Shown piece by piece: positions 7,089 through 14,452 of a DNA stretch of 25,457 nucleotides. A program made the position numbers and the translations under genes. Each line of letters starts with the position of its first letter. Positions within the stretch are counted from its first letter, which is position 1. Origin of the DNA: JAFANK01 sp036741695 (GTDB taxonomy: Bacteria > Vulcanimicrobiota > Vulcanimicrobiia > Eremiobacterales > Eremiobacteraceae); assembly GCA_036741695.1 (NCBI GenBank), contig DAINRU010000031.1, forward strand, positions 1 to 25,457, in the 5' to 3' direction. The notes under the pieces were generated by a model that made no database searches, was not told the origin of the DNA, and saw only the letters and a list, made by a program, of their open reading frames with translations.

Positions 7089-8039
7089 CTACGTACCGAA
7101 GTCGACTGCCGTGGTGTTGCCCCCGCTGACCAGGATGCAGACTCGCTCGCCTGCGGCCGGCTGATATTGTTGCGCGAGCAGCGCCGCGTACGCGGCTGCG
7201 CCTCCGGGTTCCGCCACGACGGTTACCTCCTTCCACAGCGATCGCTGAGCAGCCCGGATATGGTCGTCGCTGACCAGCACGACGTGGTCGACGTAGCGCT
7301 GCGCAATCGGGAAGGTGAGCTCTCCCACGCGGCGCGGGCCGAGCGAATCGGCAGCGATCGTCTCGACCGGGGTGTCCACCGGCCCCCCGGCTTCAAGTGC
7401 GCGCGCGAGCTTCGGGGCGCCTTCGGGTTCGACCCCGACGATCTTGACCGAACCGGCGAACCACGATGCGATTCCGGCGATGAGTCCGCCGCCGCCGACC
7501 GGCACGAGCACCGTGTCGATATCGTGCGCCTGCTCCGCGAGCTCCATGCCGAGCGTGCCCGTGCCGAGGATTGTCTCCAGCGCGTCGAACGCGTGCACCG
7601 CCATGGCGCCCGATTCAGCACGCCACGTCTCGCTTGCCGCCAGCGCATCGGCGTACAGTTCGCCGCCGACGATGAGCTTGGCGCCATATTCGCGTATGCG
7701 CTCGATCTTGGCCGGCGACGAGATAGTGGGCACGAAGACCGTCGCGGGCACGCCGAGCTCGCGCGCAGCGAACGCCACTGCCACGCCGTGGTTGCCGCCC
7801 GAGGCTGCGACGACGCCTGCCTCTGGGACCGTGCGCATCAGCAAGTTGGCGAATGCGCCCCGTGCCTTGAACGAACCGGCGCGTTGCAATGACTCGAGCT
7901 TCAGGGTCAGCGTTGACGCAAGCAGACCGAGATCCTCGCCGCGCACGTCGATGACGGGCGTCCGGCGGACGTGCGGCGCGATGAGCCGCGCCGTGGCCGC
8001 GATCGAGTCGCGCGAGATCGGGGTCTGAGCCACGTGCAT
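7089..8039 (-). CDS. PLP-dependent threonine/serine dehydratase (fold type II)
   Basis: The 316-aa product resembles catabolic threonine dehydratase/serine racemase and carries no C-terminal ACT domain. Motifs are GSFKARGA with the Schiff-base Lys58, SGGNHGVAVA (80-89), and the phosphate-binding GGGGL (182-186). A late EPGGAAA and an SGGN near the C-terminus complete the set. The likely reaction is deamination of threonine or serine to the 2-oxo acid. The chosen ATG at 8039 lies 7 nt beyond a -10 element (TAGTAT) with a consensus TTGACA 17 nt further up, implying a leaderless mRNA; ATG 8048 is an alternative inside the promoter. Open frame upstream to 8306 is antisense to ArsR. It leads the ridA-SDR operon and is divergent from ArsR. 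Confidence 0.92.
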   Translation of the reverse strand: MHVAQTPISRDSIAATARLIAPHVRRTPVIDVRGEDLGLLASTLTLKLESLQRAGSFKARGAFANLLMRTVPEAGVVAASGGNHGVAVAFAARELGVPATVFVPTISSPAKIERIREYGAKLIVGGELYADALAASETWRAESGAMAVHAFDALETILGTGTLGMELAEQAHDIDTVLVPVGGGGLIAGIASWFAGSVKIVGVEPEGAPKLARALEAGGPVDTPVETIAADSLGPRRVGELTFPIAQRYVDHVVLVSDDHIRAAQRSLWKEVTVVAEPGGAAAYAALLAQQYQPAAGERVCILVSGGNTTAVDFGT

Positions 8040-8041
8040 AC

Positions 8042-8075
8042 TTGACATACTATTAGGGATTTGGCAAAATGTCAA
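8042..8075. promoter_or_regulatory. Overlapping divergent promoters within a TTGACAT-N20-ATGTCAA inverted repeat
   Basis: On the plus strand TTGACA (8042-8047) is followed after 17 nt by CAAAAT (8065-8070), and ArsR starts 6 nt later at 8077. On the minus strand TTGACA (8075-8070) is followed after 17 nt by TAGTAT (8052-8047), and the dehydratase ATG is 7 nt further at 8039. Each -35 box is one arm of a perfect 7-bp inverted repeat (TTGACAT/ATGTCAA), and each -10 lies between the arms. The arms could also be the ArsR dimer site. Both mRNAs are predicted to be leaderless. Confidence 0.65.
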
Positions 8076-8076
8076 C

Positions 8077-8379
8077 ATGCGCATCGAACCTGCATTGCGG
8101 GCGCTGGCCAACGACCGGCGCTTGCTCATCCTGGAATGGCTGAAAAAGCCGCGGGCGCATTTCCCCCCACAGGTGGACGGCGATCTCGTCAGGGACGGCG
8201 TGTGCGGCGTCCTCATCGCGCAAAAGCTCGGCGTCAGCCAAGCCACGGTCAGCGAGCATCTCAAGGTCCTGGCCCACGCCGGCCTCGTCCGTGCCAAGCG
8301 CATCAAGCAGTGGACCTTCTACAAACGCGATGATGCGCGCATCGCCGATATCAAACGCGCGTTCGTGAAAACTCTATGA
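8077..8379 (+). CDS. ArsR-type winged-helix transcriptional regulator
   Basis: The product is 100 aa. It opens MRIEPALRALANDRRLLILE, a typical ArsR-fold first helix. The HTH is at about 45-68 (VLIAQKLGVSQATVSEHLKVL), followed by LAHAGLVRAKRIKQWTFYKR for the wing. An insertion-like loop (PRAHFPPQVDGDLVRDG, about 24-41) precedes the HTH. It has a single cysteine and no canonical CxC metal site, so I do not propose a metal ligand. The ATG at 8077 appears leaderless. It is divergent from the dehydratase operon and 16 nt upstream of the PhzF-like gene, so it probably controls both directions from the shared promoter region. Confidence 0.9.
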   Translation: MRIEPALRALANDRRLLILEWLKKPRAHFPPQVDGDLVRDGVCGVLIAQKLGVSQATVSEHLKVLAHAGLVRAKRIKQWTFYKRDDARIADIKRAFVKTL

Positions 8380-8395
8380 AAGCCAGGATGCGACG

Positions 8396-9268
8396 ATGAG
8401 TGCTCACCGGTATCGTGTGGTCGACGTCTTCACCACCCATGCGCTTGAGGGCAATGCCCTCGCCGTCTTCCCCGAGGCGGCGGACATCGACGCTGCAATG
8501 ATGCAGAAGATCGCCAAAGAGATGAACCTCGCGGAAACGACCTTCGTGCAGCCCGCGACCCGCGCTGATTGCGCATTCGCCTTGCGAATATTCACGCCGG
8601 CCCGGGAGATGCCGTTCGCCGGTCACCCGACCGTCGGCACGAGCTTCGTTTTGCTCGACGAGCAGCGCGTCAACGGCGAGCGGTTCGTCCTGGAAGAGAA
8701 GGTCGGACCTGTGCCGATCCGTGTGGAGAATGGCGAGCGTCCGTTGATCTGGCTGACGACGCCGCCCATCTCGTTTGGACAAACCTACGCACCTGCGATC
8801 TGCGCGCGAGCGCTCGGGATTCCTGAGCGCGATCTCCTCGACGTCGCGCCGCAAATGGTGAGCGCGGGCAATCCTGGGATCTTCATCGCGCTGCACGACA
8901 AGGGAGCCGTCGATCGCGCGTGGCTCGGGCTCGACGGTCTGGCCGTGCTTAAGGCTTCTCCCGACGACAACATCCTCGTGTTCGTCTTCACCCCGACGCC
9001 GACGGGCGCGTACTCGCGCATGTTCGCTCCGGAGCACGGTGTCGTCGAGGACCCGGCGACGGGAAGCGCGACTGGTCCGCTCGCCGCGTACATGATACAG
9101 AACGGTCTTGCGTCAGGTACACCCGGAACGCGCTTTGTGAGCGAACAAGGGACAAAGATGGGGCGGCGCAGCCTCTTGCACGTCCACATCCGTGGCGATC
9201 GAGGCACAGATGGCATCGAGGTCGGTGGTCACGTCACGCCCGTGGCAGAAGGGACGCTCCACATCTGA
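8396..9268 (+). CDS. PhzF family isomerase
   Basis: The 290-aa product has the two-fold diaminopimelate-epimerase-like architecture of the PhzF family. Signatures are VVDVFTTHALEGNALAVF near the N-terminus, NLAETTFV (Glu is the proposed acid/base) and RIFTPAREMPFAGHPTVGTS. The second half carries VEDPATGSATGPLAAYM. Most family members are not phenazine enzymes and their substrates are unknown, so no pathway is claimed. It follows ArsR by 16 nt and its stop overlaps the start of the GNAT gene (TGATG, one shared base), which indicates translational coupling. Confidence 0.92.
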   Translation: MSAHRYRVVDVFTTHALEGNALAVFPEAADIDAAMMQKIAKEMNLAETTFVQPATRADCAFALRIFTPAREMPFAGHPTVGTSFVLLDEQRVNGERFVLEEKVGPVPIRVENGERPLIWLTTPPISFGQTYAPAICARALGIPERDLLDVAPQMVSAGNPGIFIALHDKGAVDRAWLGLDGLAVLKASPDDNILVFVFTPTPTGAYSRMFAPEHGVVEDPATGSATGPLAAYMIQNGLASGTPGTRFVSEQGTKMGRRSLLHVHIRGDRGTDGIEVGGHVTPVAEGTLHI

Positions 9269-9702
9269 TGGCTCAGCTACCCGCCGAAGTCAAGCTCGCC
9301 GAATCCGACGGGGACATCGCGCGTTGCTTTGCGGTCATGAAGCAGCTGCGCCAATCGTTGACCCGCGACGAGTTCGCCTCGCTTGTCGCGACGCAGTCGC
9401 GCGAGGGCTATCGAATCGCGTTTGTCGAGGTGGGCAGCCAGGTCGTCGCGGTGGCTGGCTTTCGCATCTACAATATGCTCTTCAGCGGTAAGACGCTCTA
9501 CGTCGACGATCTGGTCACCGATGAGGCGCGCAGATCCCAGCGCTTTGGCGAGACACTTCTGCGGTGGCTTATCGGTCTGGCGCGCGAATCCGGATGTGTG
9601 ACCTTCAGCTTGGATTCAGGGGTCCAGCGCTTCCGAGCGCATCGCTTCTATTTCGCCCAAGCGATGCATATCAGCAGCTACCACTTCGAGCTGAAGTTGT
9701 GA
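9268..9702 (+). CDS. GNAT family N-acetyltransferase
   Basis: The 144-aa single GNAT domain has the central strand and pyrophosphate loop in LYVDDLVTDEARRSQRFGET, followed by LLRWLIGLARESGC. The C-terminal helix and strand lie in GVQRFRAHRFYFAQAMHISS. The cofactor is presumably acetyl-CoA; the acceptor is unknown. The ATG shares its A with the PhzF stop codon. It is the last gene of the ArsR-PhzF-GNAT operon and is convergent with the dienelactone hydrolase gene, only 3 nt between stop codons, with no visible terminator. Confidence 0.88.
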   Translation: MAQLPAEVKLAESDGDIARCFAVMKQLRQSLTRDEFASLVATQSREGYRIAFVEVGSQVVAVAGFRIYNMLFSGKTLYVDDLVTDEARRSQRFGETLLRWLIGLARESGCVTFSLDSGVQRFRAHRFYFAQAMHISSYHFELKL

Positions 9703-9705
9703 CGG

Positions 9706-10626
9706 CTAGGATGCCAAGTATTTCCCGAACCAGGAGAGCGTGCGCGTCCAGGCATCCGCTGCGGCCGTTGCCACATAGCGGGGCCGAGTGTCGTCGAAGA
9801 ACGCATGACCAGCTTCGTCATAGATCTTGATGTCGTTGGGCACCTTTAGGCGTGCTTGCATGGCCCGCACGTCATCGGGTTTGATGCTCGTGTCGCGCGC
9901 ACCGAACTGCCCCATGAGCGGCACCTTGACGTCCGTGGTATATGCAAGCGCCATCTCGGTGATCGGTCCGTCGTCTTGGTTGCTCGCACCCCAACGCACC
10001 TTGCCGTAGAACATCACCAGCGCGTCGAACACCTTCGCGTCGTCCACGACGGCGCGCAGTGCGATGCCGCCGCCCATGCAGAATCCCATGACCCCGACTC
10101 GTGGCGGACGTTGCAACGGCCCCTGACCCACGCGGTTGCGGATCCAATAGGCGCCGGCTTGGATGTCGCCGTCAACGGTCGCGTCGACGAGCTTGGCCGC
10201 GACCGCGCTGAAGGGCGCGGAGTCCGTCGCGCCATCACCGCTTTGAGCGCCCAGTCGTGCGTAGAGATCGGGCGCGATCGCGACATAGCCCGCCTTCGCG
10301 AGACGCCTAACCGTGTCGCGGATCTGCGCGTCCACGCCCCAGACATGTTGTGCGATGACGATGCCAGGCGTCTCGACGTCGTTCGAGCGCGGGTAGGCCG
10401 CATACGCGTCGATCGCGCCTTCTGGCGGTTGGAGTTGCGGCCGCTCGACGACGATGTCCGGGTCGTCCTCTGCCACGAGAGGCGGGTGCGGCTTCCCCAG
10501 GTCCTGATCCGCGAGCGCTCTTGCGATACCGGCGCCGAAGGCGACGGCTGTCGCCGACAAGCCGACGAACGCTCGGCGCTTCAGCTCAAGCGTTGTCGCA
10601 CTCGTGGGGTCGATCTCATGCGCCAT
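9706..10626 (-). CDS. Dienelactone hydrolase family protein with Tat-like signal
   Basis: The 306-aa alpha/beta hydrolase starts at the ATG at 10626, which has GGAGG 7 nt upstream; the longer frame to 10665 has no such site. The N-terminus LELKRRAFVGLSATAVAF (13-30), ending in ARALA, looks like a twin-arginine signal, so the mature enzyme is probably periplasmic. The catalytic triad of the family is visible: Cys183 in GFCMGGG, Asp245 in GARDTS and His274 in AGHAFFDD. It probably cleaves an ester or lactone, but the real substrate is unknown. It lies 48 nt after coaX on the same strand and may share the CoA operon transcript, though no metabolic reason is obvious. Confidence 0.9.
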   Translation of the reverse strand: MAHEIDPTSATTLELKRRAFVGLSATAVAFGAGIARALADQDLGKPHPPLVAEDDPDIVVERPQLQPPEGAIDAYAAYPRSNDVETPGIVIAQHVWGVDAQIRDTVRRLAKAGYVAIAPDLYARLGAQSGDGATDSAPFSAVAAKLVDATVDGDIQAGAYWIRNRVGQGPLQRPPRVGVMGFCMGGGIALRAVVDDAKVFDALVMFYGKVRWGASNQDDGPITEMALAYTTDVKVPLMGQFGARDTSIKPDDVRAMQARLKVPNDIKIYDEAGHAFFDDTRPRYVATAAADAWTRTLSWFGKYLAS

Positions 10627-10674
10627 GGGAGATCCTCCGGTTGGAGTAGCCGCAAGCACGCTCACTGCACGATG

Positions 10675-11472
10675 TCAGCGGCTGAGCTTGGCTCTGGACG
10701 TCGCCACCGCCCATTGATACAGACCGTCGAGCACGAGGCGCTCATCGCGCAGTTCGAAGACACTTGCGTGCGGCGCGATGAGATCGGCCAGGCCACCGGT
10801 CGCGACCGCGCGCGCCTGGGTCCCAAGCTCGCGCCGGAATTGGCCGACCAGATACTCGACCTGACCGACGAATCCTAAGATGACGCCTGACTGTAGCGCG
10901 GTCGGCGTGTCGATGCCGATGGCAGCCGGCGGCTTGATGAGCGGCACGCTACTGAGCTTCGCAGCTCGGCCAATGAGCGCATCCACCGACACTTCAACGC
11001 CCGGCGCGATAGCGGTTCCTAAATACTCGCCGCTCGCATTGACGGCTGCAACGGTGGTCGCCGTGCCGAACTGGACGATGATGATCGGCGCGCCGTATTT
11101 GGCAACGGCGCCGATGGCGCCGGCGATGAGATCGGCGCCCAGCTCGGATGCATGCCGCGTCTTCACCGGCACGAGCGTCTGGCGCGCGGCTGAGAGGAAC
11201 TGGGGTTTGCAGCCGAAGTACCCCTGCGCCATGCCGGTCAACGCCCGGTAGAGCGGCGGCACGACGCTCGAGATGACAATGCGTTTCACGGACGAGCGCG
11301 GCACGTTGATGAGACGTAGCATGCCGTCGATGGCTGCGGCGAGATCGTCGCCCGTGAGCTCGTCGTTGGTGGCAGAGCGCCAGGTGTGGACGAGCGTGCC
11401 CGCGGCTGGCCCATCCATCTCGAAGAGACCGAACTTGATGTTGGTGTTGCCGGCTTCGACAGCGAGCAGCAC
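10675..11472 (-). CDS. coaX: Type III pantothenate kinase, with altered active-site residues
   Basis: The 265-aa ASKHA-fold protein phosphorylates pantothenate, the first committed step to CoA. The GTG start at 11472 gives MLLAVEAGNTNIKFGLF, matching the family's DxGNTxxxxG, but with Glu6 for Asp. The GADR motif reads LGADLI (Asp114 kept, Arg changed to Leu). The D-x-GTATTxD motif reads VQFGTATTVAA, so its Asp is Gln134. The downstream EYLGTAIAPGVEVSVDAL, AAKL and ATGG elements are normal. It begins 3 nt after the coaBC stop. Position and overall similarity support CoaX, but whether it retains kinase activity is uncertain. Confidence 0.88.
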   Translation of the reverse strand: MLLAVEAGNTNIKFGLFEMDGPAAGTLVHTWRSATNDELTGDDLAAAIDGMLRLINVPRSSVKRIVISSVVPPLYRALTGMAQGYFGCKPQFLSAARQTLVPVKTRHASELGADLIAGAIGAVAKYGAPIIIVQFGTATTVAAVNASGEYLGTAIAPGVEVSVDALIGRAAKLSSVPLIKPPAAIGIDTPTALQSGVILGFVGQVEYLVGQFRRELGTQARAVATGGLADLIAPHASVFELRDERLVLDGLYQWAVATSRAKLSR

Positions 11473-11475
11473 GAT

Positions 11476-12732
11476 TTAGTCTTTCGGCGCCAGACGCGCG
11501 CGTCCGTCGCGCATCAGCGCGATGATGCGATCGAGGACGACCCCCGCGACGCGGGTCTTCGCTGCACGCCCGACGACCTCGCGGCCATCACGACCCCATA
11601 GGATCGACACCTCATTGTCGCTCGCGGCGAAGGCGCCACCGCTCATGTCGATGCGGTTGACGACGATGCAGTCGAGCTGCTTGGCGGCGAGCTTCTCACG
11701 CCCGTGCTCTTCGATCGCGTCGGTCTCAGCGGCGAAGCCCACGACGTAGCAGCCCGGCGGGCGATGCGCGCTGACCTCGGCGATGATGTCCGGGTTACGC
11801 TCGAGCGCGAGCGTGCGCGTCGCGCGTTCCTTTTTGATCTTCGTGTCGCTGAACTCGGCCGGCCGGAAGTCGGCGACCGCGGCCGCGCCGATGAAGATCG
11901 ACGTGCCCGGCAAATGCTCCATCACCGCAGCGTGCATCTCGCGCGCCGTGGTCACAGGCACGATCGTCACGTCGGCTGGCGCACGCAATTGCGTCGGTCC
12001 GCAGATGACGGTGACCGACGCCCCGCGCGCCCGCGCTTCCTGCGCAAGGGCAAGTCCCATGCGACCAGTGGATGGATTTGAGAGAAAGCGCGAGGGGTCG
12101 ATAAACTCGCGCGTCGGTCCGGCTGTGATGAGCACGCGCGCGCCATCGAGGTCGTGAGCGCGACGCACGATGTGCTCCACCGCCGCCAGGATCTCATCAT
12201 CATCCGCCAACCGCCCTTGGCCGACTTCGCCACAGGCGAGAAAGCCAGCTCCCGGTTCGATGAACGAGAATCCGCGGTCTTGCAGGGTGCGCAGGTTCTC
12301 TTGCGTGGCCGCTGCCTCGAGCATCTGCGTGTTCATGGCGGGCGCGACGAGCACCGGCCGGCGCGTGGCCAGCACGCAGGTGGTGAGCAGATTATCGGCG
12401 ATGCCGTGCGCGAGCTTGGCCAGCGTGTTCGCCGTGGCGTTCAGGACGAGCAAAGCGTCGGTCTTGCGCACGAGTCCGATGTGGGCGATCTCCCACGCCG
12501 TGCCCTCGCCGAACATGTCGGTGTGGACGTCGTTGTTGGACAGCGCTTGGAAGGTCAGCGGGGTGACGAAACGCTGCGCTGCCTCGGTCATGATGACGTG
12601 GACATCAGCCCCAGCCTGGCGCAGCGCGCTCACCACGCCGGCGCATTTATAGGCCGCGATCCCGCCGCACACGCCGACGAGCAGCGTGCGCCCCGCAAGG
12701 CCACCAGCCTGTCCGTTGGTCCGGTCGCTCAT
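11476..12732 (-). CDS. coaBC: Bifunctional phosphopantothenoylcysteine decarboxylase/phosphopantothenate-cysteine ligase
   Basis: The 418-aa fusion carries out steps two and three of CoA synthesis. The N-terminal flavoprotein (about 1-190) has GGIAAYKCAGVV (23-34), catalytic His84 in AHIGL, NATANTLAKLAHGIADNLL and PAMN (131-134). The substrate-flap cysteine is in ACGEVGQGRL. The C-terminal ligase has ITAGPTREFIDPSRFLSNPS, GRMGLALA, GAAAVADFRP and KIKKE with the CTP-binding lysines. It ends with an AETDAIEEHGREKLAAKQLD helix and VVNRIDMSGGAF. The ATG overlaps the panC stop by 4 nt (ATGA), and coaX follows 3 nt after its stop, so translation is tightly coupled. Confidence 0.96.
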   Translation of the reverse strand: MSDRTNGQAGGLAGRTLLVGVCGGIAAYKCAGVVSALRQAGADVHVIMTEAAQRFVTPLTFQALSNNDVHTDMFGEGTAWEIAHIGLVRKTDALLVLNATANTLAKLAHGIADNLLTTCVLATRRPVLVAPAMNTQMLEAAATQENLRTLQDRGFSFIEPGAGFLACGEVGQGRLADDDEILAAVEHIVRRAHDLDGARVLITAGPTREFIDPSRFLSNPSTGRMGLALAQEARARGASVTVICGPTQLRAPADVTIVPVTTAREMHAAVMEHLPGTSIFIGAAAVADFRPAEFSDTKIKKERATRTLALERNPDIIAEVSAHRPPGCYVVGFAAETDAIEEHGREKLAAKQLDCIVVNRIDMSGGAFAASDNEVSILWGRDGREVVGRAAKTRVAGVVLDRIIALMRDGRARLAPKD

Positions 12733-13589
12733 CGCTTCACCACTTCACCTTCGGGCTGTACTTGCACTTTCAGGTTATCGATCAACCGCGTCTGGCCCGC
12801 ATAGGCGGCCCCAACGGCAAGGACTTCATGGCCCGGCGACACCGTTTGCAGGGGCCGGAACCCGTCCGGATCGACCACTCCGAGATAGTCCTCGCGCAGC
12901 GGCGGCAGCGACCGGCGTGCGACGGCGATCGCGGCGGAGACGTCGCTCGTGCCCGACCCAAGCTCTCCGGCAAGCGCGCGCAGCGCAGCGTAGAGATGTG
13001 GCGCGGCGCGCCGCTCGCTTGCGGTGAGATACGCGTTGCGCGAGGAGAGCGCAAGACCGTCTGGTTCGCGGACCGTCGGACACCCGACGATGTCGATGGG
13101 CATATCAAGATCTGCAGTCATCCGTCTGATCACCGCGAGCTGCTGAGCGTCTTTTTCTCCGAAGTATGCACGCTGCGGCTGCACGATGTTGAAGAGCTTC
13201 ATCACGACCGTGGCCACGCCACGGAAATGTCCTGGCCGGCGTTCGCCCTCGAACGCTCGGGCCAGCGACGTCGGCTCGACGAAGACGTCGAGCTGTCGCG
13301 GATACATCTCTGCCACGTCGGGCATGAAGAGCAGATCCACGCCGAGCGATTCGAGCTGGCGGCGATCGTCATCGAGCGCGCGGGGGTAGGCGTTGAAGTC
13401 CTCGTTAGGGCCGAACTGCAATGGGTTGATGAACACGGAGACGATGACGCTCGTGCACTCCGCGCGCGCTCGTGCGACGAGCGCCGCGTGTCCGGCATGC
13501 AGCGCGCCCATGGTGGGCACCAGTCCGACTGGCTCAGGAAGGGTGGCGCGTCTGCCGCGCAGCTCGCGAGCGCGCGTGACGGCGTCCAT
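12729..13589 (-). CDS. panC: Pantoate-beta-alanine ligase (pantothenate synthetase)
   Basis: The 286-aa product joins pantoate and beta-alanine using ATP. Class I nucleotidyltransferase motifs are PTMGALHAGH (25-34, HIGH-like His31/His34), SVFINPLQFGPNEDF and YPR. The KMSKS-like region and pantoate site appear in YFGEKDAQQLAVIRRM, CPTVREPDGLALSSRN and the following helix. Length is normal. It starts 2 nt after the panB stop (TAACGATG) and overlaps coaBC by 4 nt. No panD is visible in the window, so beta-alanine must come from elsewhere. Confidence 0.96.
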   Translation of the reverse strand: MDAVTRARELRGRRATLPEPVGLVPTMGALHAGHAALVARARAECTSVIVSVFINPLQFGPNEDFNAYPRALDDDRRQLESLGVDLLFMPDVAEMYPRQLDVFVEPTSLARAFEGERRPGHFRGVATVVMKLFNIVQPQRAYFGEKDAQQLAVIRRMTADLDMPIDIVGCPTVREPDGLALSSRNAYLTASERRAAPHLYAALRALAGELGSGTSDVSAAIAVARRSLPPLREDYLGVVDPDGFRPLQTVSPGHEVLAVGAAYAGQTRLIDNLKVQVQPEGEVVKR

Positions 13590-13591
13590 CG

Positions 13592-14443
13592 TTAGCGCGA
13601 TGTGCTATCGATGCTGGGCTCGGCGCTCGGCGTACGACCCGTCGCCGCCGGGGCCTCGATACTGTGCTCGGCGGACGGAAACGCTCCCTTGCGCACGTCA
13701 TCTGCGTAGGCGCGCACCGCGCTCTGCCCTTCATTATAGAAATCGGCGTAGCGTTTGGCGTGACGCGGCACGTAGCCGGTCGACAGACCGAGCAGATCGT
13801 TGATGACGCTCACCTGGCCGTCGCATGCGATGCCCGCGCCGATGCCGATGGTCGCCGCCCCTACCGCCTGTGTCACCTGCGCGGCGAGCGTCGACGGCAC
13901 GCACTCCAGCACGATCGAGAAGCATCCTGCGATGTCGAGGGCTTTGGCCTGCTCGACTAGTCGCGCTGCGGCTTCCATCGTCTTACCCTGTGCGCGGAAG
14001 CCTCCCAGCGCGTGCACGGACTGGGGCGTGAGCCCCAGATGGCCCATGACCGGAATGCCGATGCTGACCAGCCGGGCGACGAGTCCCGGGTCGCTGCCCT
14101 CGAGCTTGACGGCGTGTGCGCCCGCCTCTTTGAGGAAGCGCCCGGCGTTGTGCACCGCCTCGTCGTGCCCGCACTGGTACGAGAGAAACGGCATATCCGC
14201 GATGACGAACGCGCCGCGTGCGCCGCGTACGACCGAACGGGTGTGGTAGAGCATCTCATCCATGGTGACCGGCAGCGTTGTGTCGTGGCCGGCGAACACC
14301 ATGCCGGCTGAATCGCCGACCAAGATGGCGTCCACGCCAGCACCGTGCACCATCGCAGCGGTGAGCGCATCGTACGCCGTGATGACGACGATCTTCTCGT
14401 GGCGGCGCTTCTTCTCGGCAAAAGTCAGGACTGACGTCGGCAT
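13592..14443 (-). CDS. panB: 3-methyl-2-oxobutanoate hydroxymethyltransferase
   Basis: The 283-aa (beta/alpha)8 enzyme transfers a hydroxymethyl group from methylene-THF to ketoisovalerate, giving ketopantoate. Family motifs are ITAYDALTA, ILVGDSAGMVFAGHDTTLPV (Asp metal ligand), FVIADMPFLSYQ, AVKLEG and VMGHLGLTPQSVHALGGFR. Also present are ECVP with the catalytic Glu, and IGIGAG. The last ~30 residues are a variable Ser/Thr/Pro-rich tail. The ATG at 14443 has GAGG 5 nt upstream. It is 9 nt downstream of the FHA gene and 2 nt upstream of panC. The ketopantoate reductase (panE or ilvC) is not in the window. Confidence 0.96.
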   Translation of the reverse strand: MPTSVLTFAEKKRRHEKIVVITAYDALTAAMVHGAGVDAILVGDSAGMVFAGHDTTLPVTMDEMLYHTRSVVRGARGAFVIADMPFLSYQCGHDEAVHNAGRFLKEAGAHAVKLEGSDPGLVARLVSIGIPVMGHLGLTPQSVHALGGFRAQGKTMEAAARLVEQAKALDIAGCFSIVLECVPSTLAAQVTQAVGAATIGIGAGIACDGQVSVINDLLGLSTGYVPRHAKRYADFYNEGQSAVRAYADDVRKGAFPSAEHSIEAPAATGRTPSAEPSIDSTSR

Positions 14444-14452
14444 GGTACCTCG

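Noticed and set aside
6618..7892. 424-codon plus-strand open frame across ridA and the dehydratase
   Set aside because: It is antisense to two clearly recognisable enzymes, and its Arg/His/Asp-rich composition is typical of GC-rich shadow frames.
8040..8306. N-terminal extension of the dehydratase frame
   Set aside because: It would lie wholly antisense to the ArsR gene and across the shared promoter region, and adds no family residues.
9856..10878. 340-codon plus-strand open frame
   Set aside because: It is antisense to the dienelactone hydrolase and coaX, with no recognisable motif.
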